A stretch of 64,000 bases of DNA. Source: Chromobacterium rhizoryzae (GTDB lineage: Bacteria; Pseudomonadota; Gammaproteobacteria; Burkholderiales; Chromobacteriaceae). Below the pieces are notes generated by a model. The model saw only the letters and a program-made list of their open reading frames with translations. It did no database searches and was not told where the DNA came from. Where the stretch lies: positions 620,001-684,000 of the forward strand of contig NZ_CP066126.1 of assembly GCF_020544465.1 (NCBI RefSeq), written 5' to 3'. The position numbers were made by a program, and so were the translations under genes. This document shows, in pieces, positions 49,982 to 57,490 of this stretch (the stretch's first letter is position 1; every line of letters begins with the position of its first letter).

Positions 49982-50771
49982 GGCCTTGCATCCGTTCCGC
50001 CGCCGCGTGCGCCCCGCGGTGGAGGAAATGCCGGAGGTGGAGATCTCGGAGGCGGACAATATCCGTTCTTTGCACCTGGGTTCGGAAACGATACAGAGTT
50101 CCATGGATCTGGACGATCCGGCCGACCTGGTGCTCAGTTACAGCCGGGCGATGATGGGTTTTCTGCTGTGGAACGACGCGCCGCAGCACATCTTGCAGAT
50201 CGGCCTGGGCGGCGGCTCCTTCGCCCGCTTCATCGATGAATACCTGCCGGACGCGGTCAGTGTGGCGGTGGACATCAATCCGCAGGTGATCGCGGTGGCG
50301 CGCGCCTTTTTCCAGCTGCCGGAGGAGGGCGATTTCTTCGAGATCGTCGAGGCCGACGGCGCCGATTACGTGAAGATCTTCCGCGGCTCCACCGACGCCA
50401 TCCTGGTGGACGGCTTCGACGGCCTGCAGATCGTCGACGCGCTGACCACCGAGGACTTCTTCGAGGACTGCAAGCGCGCGCTCAGCCCCAAGGGCGTGTT
50501 CGTCACCAATTGGTGGAGCGGGGACAAGCGTTATCAGTCCTTCATCGAGCGCCTGTTGAACGTGTTCGAGGGCCGGGTGCTGGAACTGCCGGCGGCCAGC
50601 CACGGCAATGTGGCGGTGATGGCTTTCCGCCAGAGCCCGACGCTGACGCAGTGGGAGGCCTTGAAAAAACGGGCCGACGAACTGGAGGGGCGCTTCGGTC
50701 TGGAGTTCGTCGATTTCGTCAGCCGTTTGAAAATGACCAATCAGCACACGGCGGGGCATTTACTGGTCTGA
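49971..50771 (+). CDS. spermidine synthase-like aminopropyltransferase-fold protein
   Basis: A protein of about 266 residues with GTG start 49971 (ATG at 50028 is an alternative, but its GGAGGA is too close). The Rossmann core shows ILQIGLGGGSFARFIDEYLPDA and VSVAVDINPQVIAVARAFF, followed by EADGADY, as in polyamine aminopropyltransferases. It lacks the N-terminal beta-barrel domain of full spermidine synthases, so it belongs to the group annotated as spermidine synthase-like, whose substrates are not settled. It overlaps ttcA. Confidence 0.8.
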   Translation: MARRALHPFRRRVRPAVEEMPEVEISEADNIRSLHLGSETIQSSMDLDDPADLVLSYSRAMMGFLLWNDAPQHILQIGLGGGSFARFIDEYLPDAVSVAVDINPQVIAVARAFFQLPEEGDFFEIVEADGADYVKIFRGSTDAILVDGFDGLQIVDALTTEDFFEDCKRALSPKGVFVTNWWSGDKRYQSFIERLLNVFEGRVLELPAASHGNVAVMAFRQSPTLTQWEALKKRADELEGRFGLEFVDFVSRLKMTNQHTAGHLLV

Positions 50772-50799
50772 AGCGGGGCGTCTGCGTACATTTGCTTAC

Positions 50800-50828
50800 C
50801 CAATGACGCGCGGGAAGAGGCGTATAAT
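50800..50828 (+). promoter_or_regulatory. likely promoter of the polysaccharide locus
   Basis: A perfect -10 hexamer TATAAT lies at 50823-50828. The -35 at a 17-base spacing is weak (CCAATG), so an activator or extended -10 contact is likely. A transcript from here would carry a leader of about 245 bases with two strong hairpins before the first gene. There is no other gene in the 50772-51081 gap. Confidence 0.6.
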
Positions 50829-50930
50829 GCCGGCATTACGGCCACGCCGGCTTGGGACGGATGGCGCGCTGCGCGAAACGAGTTCGGATGCAGAGAGCTC
50901 TGAGGCAGATCAGTACGGACAGAAACGGAA

Positions 50931-50952
50931 AACGGCAAGCTGGCTTGCCGTT
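50931..50952 (+). other. leader hairpin 1 of the polysaccharide locus
   Basis: AACGGCAAGC (50931-50940) pairs perfectly with GCTTGCCGTT (50943-50952) around a two-base centre, in practice a 9-bp stem with a 4-base loop. It has no T-run. It lies between the promoter and the larger hairpin at 50967-51049. Confidence 0.6.
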
Positions 50953-50966
50953 GAATGAACTTTATG

Positions 50967-51049
50967 GCGGTGGACCGGACAGTTTAGGACAGGCGCGGCG
51001 CGGGCGATTTCGCTTCCGCGCCGCTCGTCCTGAATGTCCGGTCCGCCGC
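50967..51049 (+). other. leader hairpin 2 of the polysaccharide locus, about 83 bases
   Basis: A very long hairpin: GCGG and GGACCGGACA (50967-50981) pair with TGTCCGGTCC and CCGC (51035-51049); AGGAC (50986-50990) pairs with GTCCT (51027-51031); GCGGCGCGG (50995-51003) pairs with CCGCGCCGC (51016-51024), with a 12-base loop. Its base lies 33 bases before the GTG start of the first gene. There is no T-run, so it is not a simple terminator. The sequence GGCGGTGG near its foot recalls the start of the ops element (GGCGGTAG) but is not a match. Confidence 0.65.
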
Positions 51050-51081
51050 TATCGTATTTACATACTGTTGGGACTTACACC

Positions 51082-52389
51082 GTGATCAAGCAGCAACTGC
51101 TCAATCGGATTGCAGACAAATCCGCCGTCATCGGCATCGTGGGCCTGGGCTATGTCGGCCTGCCGCTGATGCTGCGTTTCGCTGAAGTCGGCTACAAAGT
51201 GCTGGGCTTCGACATCGACCAGGGCAAGGTGGACGCCCTGATGGCCGGCCAGAGCTATATCGAACATATCTCCGCCGACAGCATCGCCACCGCGCTGGAG
51301 CGCGGCTTCGAGGCCACCACCGACTTCAGCCGCGTGCCGGAAGCCGATACCCTGATTCTGTGCGTGCCGACGCCGCTGAACAAATACCGCGAGCCGGACC
51401 TGTCCTTCGTGCTCAACACCATGGACAGCCTGGTGCCCTATCTGCGCGAAGGCCATCTGGTGTCGCTGGAGTCCACTACCTATCCGGGCACCACCGATGA
51501 AGAACTGCTGCCGCGCATGGAGTCGCGCGGCCTGAAGGTGGGCGACAACGCCTTCCTGGTGTTCTCGCCGGAGCGCGAAGATCCGGGCAACCCCAACTTC
51601 ACCACCCGCACCATTCCCAAGGTGTGCGGCGGCGTGACCCCGGCCTGCCAGGAAATCGGCGTGGCGTTGTACAGCGCGGTGATCGACAAGGTGGTGCCGG
51701 TGTCCTCCACCCGCGCCGCGGAAATGACCAAGCTGCTGGAGAACATCCACCGCGCGGTGAACATCGGCCTGGTCAATGAGATGAAGATCGTCGCCGACAA
51801 GATGGGCATCGACATCCACGAAGTGATCCGCGCCGCCGCCACCAAGCCTTTCGGCTTCGTGCCCTATTATCCGGGCCCGGGCCTGGGCGGCCATTGCATC
51901 CCGATCGACCCGTTCTACCTGACCTGGAAGGCGCGCGAATACGGGGTCAACACCCGCTTCATCGAGCTGGCCGGCGAAGTGAACAGCAATATGCCGGACT
52001 ACGTGGTGTCCAAAGTGGCCGCCGCGCTGAACCTGCGCAAGAAGGCGATCAACGGCAGCCGCGTGCTGGTGCTGGGCATCGCCTACAAGAAGAACGTCGA
52101 CGATATGCGCGAAAGCCCGTCGGTGTTCCTGATGGAAAAGCTGCGCGATCTGGGCGCGGAAGTGGCTTACAGCGATCCGCACGTGCCGGTGTTCCCCAAG
52201 ATGCGCGAGCACCGTTTCGAGCTGTCCAGCGTGGCGCTGAGCAATGAAGCCATCGCCGGCTACGACTGCGTGCTGCTGGCCACCGACCACGACAAGTTCG
52301 ACTACGCGCAGATCAAGGCGCACGCGCAGCTGGTGGTGGACAGCCGCGGCAAGTATCTGGAGCCGGCGGACAATATCGTCAAGGCCTGA
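51082..52389 (+). CDS. wbpA: UDP-N-acetyl-D-glucosamine 6-dehydrogenase (WbpA-type)
   Basis: A 435-residue nucleotide-sugar dehydrogenase that oxidises UDP-GlcNAc to UDP-GlcNAcA. The NAD motif is GIVGLGYVGLPLML at the N-terminus and the catalytic cysteine is Cys272 in GPGLGGHCIPIDPFY. VLGIAYKKNVDDMRESP marks the C-terminal UDP-binding domain. The start is GTG at 51082 with only a weak ribosome site, so translation may be controlled by the leader hairpin. It is the first enzyme of the diacetamido-uronic acid pathway continued by the next genes. Confidence 0.93.
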   Translation: MIKQQLLNRIADKSAVIGIVGLGYVGLPLMLRFAEVGYKVLGFDIDQGKVDALMAGQSYIEHISADSIATALERGFEATTDFSRVPEADTLILCVPTPLNKYREPDLSFVLNTMDSLVPYLREGHLVSLESTTYPGTTDEELLPRMESRGLKVGDNAFLVFSPEREDPGNPNFTTRTIPKVCGGVTPACQEIGVALYSAVIDKVVPVSSTRAAEMTKLLENIHRAVNIGLVNEMKIVADKMGIDIHEVIRAAATKPFGFVPYYPGPGLGGHCIPIDPFYLTWKAREYGVNTRFIELAGEVNSNMPDYVVSKVAAALNLRKKAINGSRVLVLGIAYKKNVDDMRESPSVFLMEKLRDLGAEVAYSDPHVPVFPKMREHRFELSSVALSNEAIAGYDCVLLATDHDKFDYAQIKAHAQLVVDSRGKYLEPADNIVKA

Positions 52390-52394
52390 TTGTT

Positions 52395-52503
52395 TTTAGC
52401 CACGGAAAGACACGGACAAAGCCGGAGCCCGCAGGTCAAGATGACTTGAGGGCTCTCTCGTATCTTGGGTATTTGGGGGCTTCCGTGTTGTTCCGTGGCT
52501 CAC
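52395..52503. repeat. inverted-repeat element, family B, copy 1
   Basis: About 109 bases whose ends are near-perfect inverted repeats: AGCCACGGAAAGACACGGA (52398-52416) and TCCGTGTTGTTCCGTGGCT (52482-52500), 17 of 19 positions complementary. It fills most of the 134-base gap between wbpA and wbpB. A second, more diverged copy lies at 58574-58701. It is a miniature-element-like repeat inside an operon. Confidence 0.82.
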
Positions 52504-52523
52504 TGAATTTAGGGTTTAAACTC

Positions 52524-53588
52524 ATGCACACTCTGCATCTTCCTCCGATTACCGACCGCAAGATCCGCTTTGCGCTGGTGGGCTGCGGCCGCATCGCCCA
52601 GAACCACTTCGGCGCGCTGGAAAAGCACGCCGACCGCGCCGAGCTGGTGGATGTCTGCGACATCGACCCGGCCGCCTTGAAGGCGGCGGAGGAACGCACC
52701 GGCGCGCGCGGCCACGCCAATCTGGCCGACATGCTGGCCAAGACCGACGCCGACATCGTGATCCTGACCACGCCGTCCGGCCTGCATCCCAGCCAGAGCA
52801 TCGCCTGCTCGGAAGCCGGTTTCCACGTGATGACGGAAAAGCCGATGGCCACCCGCTGGGAAGACGGCCTGGAAATGGTCAAAGCCGCCGACCGCGCCAA
52901 CAAGCATCTGTTCGTGGTCAAGCAAAACCGCCGCAACGCCACCTTGCAGCTCTTGAAGCGGGCAATGCAAGAGAAGCGCTTCGGCCGCGTCTACATGGTC
53001 AACGTCAATGTGTTCTGGACCCGTCCGCAGGAGTATTACGACGCGGCCGGCTGGCGCGGCACCTGGGAGTTCGACGGCGGCGCCTTCATGAACCAAGCCA
53101 GCCATTACGTGGATCTGCTGGACTGGCTGATCGGCCCGGTGGAAAGCGTGCAGGCCTACACCGCGACGTTGGCGCGCAATATCGAGGTGGAGGACACCGG
53201 CACCGTCAGCGTCAAATGGCGCAGCGGCGCGCTGGGCAGCATGAACGTGACCATGCTGACTTACCCGAAGAACCTGGAAGGCAGCATCACCATCCTGGGC
53301 GAGAAGGGCTCGGTGCGCGTCGGCGGCATGGCCGTCAACGAAATCCAGCACTGGGAGTTTTCCGAGCCGCACGCGATGGACGAGGACATCAAGCAGGCCA
53401 GCTACGCCACCACCAGCGTTTACGGCTTCGGTCATCCGCTGTACTACGACAATGTGATCAAGACCATGCGCGGCGAAGCCGAGCCGGAGACCGACGGCCG
53501 CGAAGGACTGAAGTCGCTGGAGTTGCTGATCGCGATGTATCTGTCCGCCCGCGACGGCCGCCGCGTCAGCCTGCCTTTGGATTACTGA
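52524..53588 (+). CDS. wbpB: UDP-GlcNAcA 3-dehydrogenase, Gfo/Idh/MocA family (WbpB-type)
   Basis: A 354-residue oxidoreductase. VGCGRIAQNHFGALEKH is the NAD-binding start, TEKPMA carries the conserved Lys, and NQASHYVDLLDWLIGPV the active-site His and Asp. In P. aeruginosa WbpB (Bordetella WlbA) it oxidises carbon 3 of UDP-GlcNAcA for the aminotransferase WbpE. The start at 52524 is reached after AGGG and gives MHTLHLPPITDRKI. It lies in the order dehydrogenase-oxidoreductase-acetyltransferase-aminotransferase. Confidence 0.93.
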   Translation: MHTLHLPPITDRKIRFALVGCGRIAQNHFGALEKHADRAELVDVCDIDPAALKAAEERTGARGHANLADMLAKTDADIVILTTPSGLHPSQSIACSEAGFHVMTEKPMATRWEDGLEMVKAADRANKHLFVVKQNRRNATLQLLKRAMQEKRFGRVYMVNVNVFWTRPQEYYDAAGWRGTWEFDGGAFMNQASHYVDLLDWLIGPVESVQAYTATLARNIEVEDTGTVSVKWRSGALGSMNVTMLTYPKNLEGSITILGEKGSVRVGGMAVNEIQHWEFSEPHAMDEDIKQASYATTSVYGFGHPLYYDNVIKTMRGEAEPETDGREGLKSLELLIAMYLSARDGRRVSLPLDY

Positions 53589-53597
53589 GGCCTAGGC

Positions 53598-53864
53598 ATG
53601 ATGCGGAAGATTCTGGACGGTGCGCTGTGGGGCTTGGGGTTCTGGCTGGTCGGCGGCGGTTTGATGCTGATGTTCTCGGCCTTCAACAGCCATCAGCAGG
53701 CAGGACGCCAGTCCGACGCCCGCGCGGTTCAATCCGGCGGCGTGGAAGATCAATGGTCGCGCAGCGAGAAATTATTGGAGCGCCAGGAGCAGTCCATGGC
53801 GCGCTCCGAGCAACAACTAATCCGCCTGGATAAGATTTTGGACAAATGGGAGCGGCAAAAATGA
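53598..53864 (+). CDS. small membrane protein with coiled coil, unknown function
   Basis: An 88-residue protein with one N-terminal membrane segment (GALWGLGFWLVGGGLMLMF) and a C-terminal coiled coil rich in Gln, Glu, Arg and Ser (LLERQEQSMARSEQQLIRL). Its stop overlaps the start of wbpD (ATGA), so it is translationally coupled to the pathway. I do not recognise it. It is not part of the classical wbpABED set. It could anchor or organise the enzymes at the membrane, but this is a guess. Confidence 0.72.
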   Translation: MMRKILDGALWGLGFWLVGGGLMLMFSAFNSHQQAGRQSDARAVQSGGVEDQWSRSEKLLERQEQSMARSEQQLIRLDKILDKWERQK

Positions 53865-54439
53865 GCCAGGTTCACATCCACCCCAGCGCCATCGTCGACG
53901 ACGGCGCGCAGATCGGCGAGAACACCCGCGTCTGGCACTGGGTTCATATTTGCGGCGGCGCGCAGATCGGCGCCGGCTGTTCCTTCGGCCAGAACGTGTT
54001 CGTCGGCAACGACGTGCTGATAGGCGACAACGTCAAGGTGCAGAACAATGTGTCCATCTACGACGCGGTGACGCTGGAGGACGACGTGTTCTGCGGCCCG
54101 TCCATGGTGTTCACCAATGTCAACAATCCGCGCAGCCACGTTGCGCGCAAGCATGAATACCGCCGCACCCTGGTGAAAAAAGGCGCGTCCATCGGGGCCA
54201 ACGCCACCGTGGTGTGCGGCCACACCATAGGCGAGTACGCGTTTATCGGCGCCGGCGCCGTGGTGACCCGCGACGTGCCGGCCTACGCGCTGATGGTGGG
54301 CACGCCGGCCAAGCGCATTGGCTGGATGTGTTCCTGCGGCGAACGGCTGGCCAACGATATCGGCACCCATAGCTGCCCGGCCTGCGCCAAGCATTACGAG
54401 GTGGGCGGCAATCACTGCTCGCCGCTCAAGAACGACTGA
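53861..54439 (+). CDS. wbpD: UDP-GlcNAc3NA N-acetyltransferase, left-handed beta-helix (WbpD-type)
   Basis: A 192-residue hexapeptide-repeat acetyltransferase (AQIGENTRV, AQIGAGCSFG, VLIGDNVKVQNNVS) with NPRSHVARKHEYRRTLVKKGASIG (in pieces) typical of WbpD/WlbB. It acetylates the 3-amino group made by WbpE. The C-terminal CSCGERL and CPAC cysteines suggest a small zinc site found in many of these proteins. Its start overlaps the preceding small gene by 4 bases. Confidence 0.93.
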   Translation: MSQVHIHPSAIVDDGAQIGENTRVWHWVHICGGAQIGAGCSFGQNVFVGNDVLIGDNVKVQNNVSIYDAVTLEDDVFCGPSMVFTNVNNPRSHVARKHEYRRTLVKKGASIGANATVVCGHTIGEYAFIGAGAVVTRDVPAYALMVGTPAKRIGWMCSCGERLANDIGTHSCPACAKHYEVGGNHCSPLKND

Positions 54440-54541
54440 CAAGTCCCCTGATGCGGCCTGGCTTCAGGGCGCTTCTCCGTCGTTCCGCGTGTCGCTATAT
54501 GGGCGATATCTTTCAAAAATTGATTTGGGGTTGATCCTCTT

Positions 54542-55639
54542 ATGTCCATCCAGTTCATTGATCTGAAAGCGCAATACCAGCATCTGAAAGCCGATATCGA
54601 CGCCCGCATCCACGCGGTGCTGGACCATGGCCAGTACATCATGGGGCCGGAAGTGAAGGAGGCGGAGCAGGGGCTGGCGGAATACACCGGCGCCAAGCAC
54701 GCCATCGGCGTTTGCGACGGCACCAAGGCGCTGCTGATCGCGATGATGGCTCTGGACATCGGCCCCGGCGACGAGGTGATCACCACCCCGTTCACCTTCA
54801 TCGCCACCGGCGAGATGATCGCGCTGCTGGGGGCCAAGCCGGTGTTCGTCGACATCGACCCGATCAGCTACAACCTGGACCCGGCGCTGCTGGAAGCGGC
54901 GATCACGCCGCGCACCCGCGCCATCATGCCGGTGAGCCTGTACGGCCAGTGCGCCGATTTCGACGCCATCAACGCCATCGCCGCCAAGCACGGCATCGCG
55001 GTGATCGAGGACGGCGCGCAGAGCTTCGGCGCCGGCCAGCGCGGCAAGAAGTCCGGCAATCTGTCCACCATAGGCTGCACCAGCTTCTTCCCGAGCAAGC
55101 CCCTGGGTTGCTACGGCGACGGCGGCGCCTGCTTCACCAACGACGACGCGCTGGCCAAGAAAATGCGCGAGATCCGCGTGCACGGCCAGGATCGCCGCTA
55201 TCACCATCCCATCATCGGCCTCAACGGCCGGCTGGATACGATACAGGCGGCGGTGTTGCTGGCCAAGCTGCCGAGCTTCGCCGACGAAGTGGCGGCGCGC
55301 GAACGCATCGGCGCGCGCTACAGCGCGCTGCTGCGCGAGGTGGCGCGGGTGCCGGTGATCGCCGAGGGCAACAGCCATGTCTACGCGCAGTACACCATCG
55401 AGGTGGACGATCGCGAGGCGGTGCAGGCCAAGCTGAAAGAACTGGGCGTGCCCACCGCGGTGCATTACCCGATTCCGCTGCATCTGCAGCCGGCCTTCGC
55501 CCATCTGAACCTGCCCGAGGGCAGTTTCCCGCTGTCCGAGGCCGCCGGCCGCCGCGTGATGAGCCTGCCCATGCACCCCTTCCTGGACGAGGCGACGCAA
55601 GACGCCATTGTCGCCGCGGTCAAGCAGGCTCTGGCCTGA
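54542..55639 (+). CDS. wbpE: UDP-3-keto-GlcNAcA aminotransferase, PLP-dependent (WbpE-type)
   Basis: A 365-residue DegT/DnrJ/EryC1 aminotransferase. The PLP lysine is Lys186 in SFFPSKPLGCYGDGG, one residue from the WbpE position I recall. It transfers an amino group to the 3-keto sugar made by WbpB. The gene lies 102 bases after wbpD; the gap has no evident control element. With WbpA, B and D this gives UDP-GlcNAc3NAcA; the epimerase WbpI is not in this window. Confidence 0.93.
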   Translation: MSIQFIDLKAQYQHLKADIDARIHAVLDHGQYIMGPEVKEAEQGLAEYTGAKHAIGVCDGTKALLIAMMALDIGPGDEVITTPFTFIATGEMIALLGAKPVFVDIDPISYNLDPALLEAAITPRTRAIMPVSLYGQCADFDAINAIAAKHGIAVIEDGAQSFGAGQRGKKSGNLSTIGCTSFFPSKPLGCYGDGGACFTNDDALAKKMREIRVHGQDRRYHHPIIGLNGRLDTIQAAVLLAKLPSFADEVAARERIGARYSALLREVARVPVIAEGNSHVYAQYTIEVDDREAVQAKLKELGVPTAVHYPIPLHLQPAFAHLNLPEGSFPLSEAAGRRVMSLPMHPFLDEATQDAIVAAVKQALA

Positions 55640-55643
55640 GCGC

Positions 55644-56912
55644 ATGGGCCTGTTGTTGTCCCGCCTGCCCAAGAGCGGCTTCATCCGCCACATCGTCACC
55701 CTGATTACCGGGGCGGCGGTGGCGCAGGTGATTCCGCTGCTGGTGTCGCCCTTGATCACCCGCCTGTACAACCCGCACGAGGTGGGGGTGCAGGCGGTCT
55801 ATGTCTCCTGGCTGTCCACGCTGGCGGTGCTGGCCACTGCCCGTTACGAGATGGCCATCGTGTTGCCGGCCGAGGAGAGGCGGGCCAGCAATCTGATGGG
55901 CCTGTCCATCGCCTGCGCGCTGGCCTTGTCCTTGTTGGTGGGCGTGGCGGTGGCCTTCGACGGCCATGCCCATATCGCCCGCCATCTGGGCGCGCCGGAG
56001 CTGGAGCCCTGGCTGCTGCTGCTGCCGCTGTCCGTCGCGCTGGCGGGCTTGATGCAAGCCTGGACCAACTGGAACAACCGCCTCCGCCGCTACCAGGCCA
56101 ACGCCAACGGCCGCATGCTGCAGTCGCTGAGCATGGCGGCCACCCAGGTCGGCTTGGGCTGGGCCGGGGCGGGCGCCGCCGGCCTGATCCTGGGCCAGCT
56201 GGCCGGCCAGTTCGGCTCTTTGCTGGCGCAAACCTGGCAGGACCTCAAGGCCCGCTTCGCCTGGCGTCACGAACTCAGCCGCGCCGGCATGCGCGAGGTG
56301 GCGCGCGCCTATATCGAGTTTCCCAAGATCAACGCGCCGCACGCCTTGAGCACCGCCTTGCTGGATTCGGCGACGCTGGTGGCGCTGACCATGCTGGCCG
56401 GCACCGCCTCGGTGGGCTTTTACGGCCTGATGATGCGGGTGCTGAAGCTGCCGGCGGCCCTGATCGGCCAGGCGGTGGCGCAAGTGGCCTACCGCGAGCT
56501 GGCCGACGCCCGCAATCAAGGGCAGCCGCTGCGCCCGATTTTGCGCAAGATGATGCTGACTTTGAGCGGCATGGCCTTGCTGCCCTTCCTGGTGATACAA
56601 CTGGCCGGAGAACCCCTGTTCTCGCTGGTGTTCGGCCAGAACTGGGCCACCGCCGGCCGCTACGCGGAGGCGATGTCGCTCTACATCCTGTTCCACTTCG
56701 TCGCCTCGCCGTTGGGCATGGTGCCGCCGGTGATCAACCGCCAGCGTCAGGCCTTCCTGTGGTCCTTGCTGCAGGCCCTGTTGTTCCTGGGCACGATGTG
56801 GGCGGGTTTTTCGCTGTGGAACGACGCGGTGCCCACCTTCCAACTGGTGTCGGTGGTGATGGCCGCTTATTTCCTGGCTTATTTTGCATGGCTTTACAAG
56901 GCAGCCCGATGA
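55644..56912 (+). CDS. wzx: Wzx-type O-antigen/polysaccharide flippase
   Basis: A 422-residue inner-membrane protein with about 12 predicted membrane segments and the polysaccharide export family look (ITGAAVAQVIPLLVSPLITRLY at the start, in pieces, then ARYEMAIVLP). It should flip lipid-linked repeat units to the periplasm, so the locus uses the Wzx/Wzy pathway. No Wzy polymerase is seen in the window. It starts 4 bases after the wbpE stop. Confidence 0.87.
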   Translation: MGLLLSRLPKSGFIRHIVTLITGAAVAQVIPLLVSPLITRLYNPHEVGVQAVYVSWLSTLAVLATARYEMAIVLPAEERRASNLMGLSIACALALSLLVGVAVAFDGHAHIARHLGAPELEPWLLLLPLSVALAGLMQAWTNWNNRLRRYQANANGRMLQSLSMAATQVGLGWAGAGAAGLILGQLAGQFGSLLAQTWQDLKARFAWRHELSRAGMREVARAYIEFPKINAPHALSTALLDSATLVALTMLAGTASVGFYGLMMRVLKLPAALIGQAVAQVAYRELADARNQGQPLRPILRKMMLTLSGMALLPFLVIQLAGEPLFSLVFGQNWATAGRYAEAMSLYILFHFVASPLGMVPPVINRQRQAFLWSLLQALLFLGTMWAGFSLWNDAVPTFQLVSVVMAAYFLAYFAWLYKAAR

Positions 56913-57490
56913 ATTGGCACGCTCTATTCAGCCGCATCCGTTTCCGCCTGTCGGCGTGGGTGCAGCCCAGAATGGTGTATGGATTCACCCGCGGCGACGG
57001 GGTGTTCCTCAAACGCACCCGGGTGTCCAACATGACCCGAATCGAACATGTCGGCAAGCTGATGGTGGACGACAACGTCTACATCGGCCATTTCAATCTG
57101 ATCGACGCCTCCGGCGGGCTTTACATCGGCGAAGGGTGTCAGATCACCAACTACGTGTCGCTGTTGACCCACTCCAGCCATGTGGCCATTCGCCTGTACG
57201 GCGACCGCTATCTGGAGAGCAACAATCACGTCGGCTATCTGAAAAAACCCACCAAGCTGGGCCCGTACAGCTTCGTCGGCCCGCACTCGGTGCTGATGCC
57301 GGGCGTGGAACTGGGCAAGGGCAGCATGGTGTCGGCTTACAGCTATGTGCCGGCCGGCGTGTATCCCGATTTCGCCATCCTGTCCGGTAATCCGGCGCGG
57401 GTAGTGGGCGATACCCGGGAGATGGACGCCAAGTGGCTGGACGAACATCCCGAGCTACTGGCCTTGTACGAGGCCTGGGCGCATGACTGA
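56909..57490 (+). CDS. hexapeptide-repeat acyltransferase
   Basis: A 193-residue left-handed beta-helix acyltransferase (VDDNVYIGHFN, GGLYIGEGCQITNYVS, GPYSFVGPHSVLMPGVELGKG). Such enzymes add acetyl groups to sugars, usually from acetyl-CoA. In this locus it could acetylate the repeat unit or a precursor. Its start overlaps the wzx stop, and the next gene overlaps its end by 8 bases. Confidence 0.85.
   Translation: MNWHALFSRIRFRLSAWVQPRMVYGFTRGDGVFLKRTRVSNMTRIEHVGKLMVDDNVYIGHFNLIDASGGLYIGEGCQITNYVSLLTHSSHVAIRLYGDRYLESNNHVGYLKKPTKLGPYSFVGPHSVLMPGVELGKGSMVSAYSYVPAGVYPDFAILSGNPARVVGDTREMDAKWLDEHPELLALYEAWAHD

Noticed and set aside
50827..50961. A 44-codon open frame beginning at an ATG inside the TATAAT region of the polysaccharide promoter.
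   Set aside because: Its start codon overlaps the -10 element, so it would not be transcribed from that promoter, and it has no ribosome site or recognisable product.
50967..50975. ops/JUMPstart element for RfaH control ahead of the polysaccharide operon.
   Set aside because: GGCGGTGG differs from GGCGGTAG and the rest of the JUMPstart sequence is not present.
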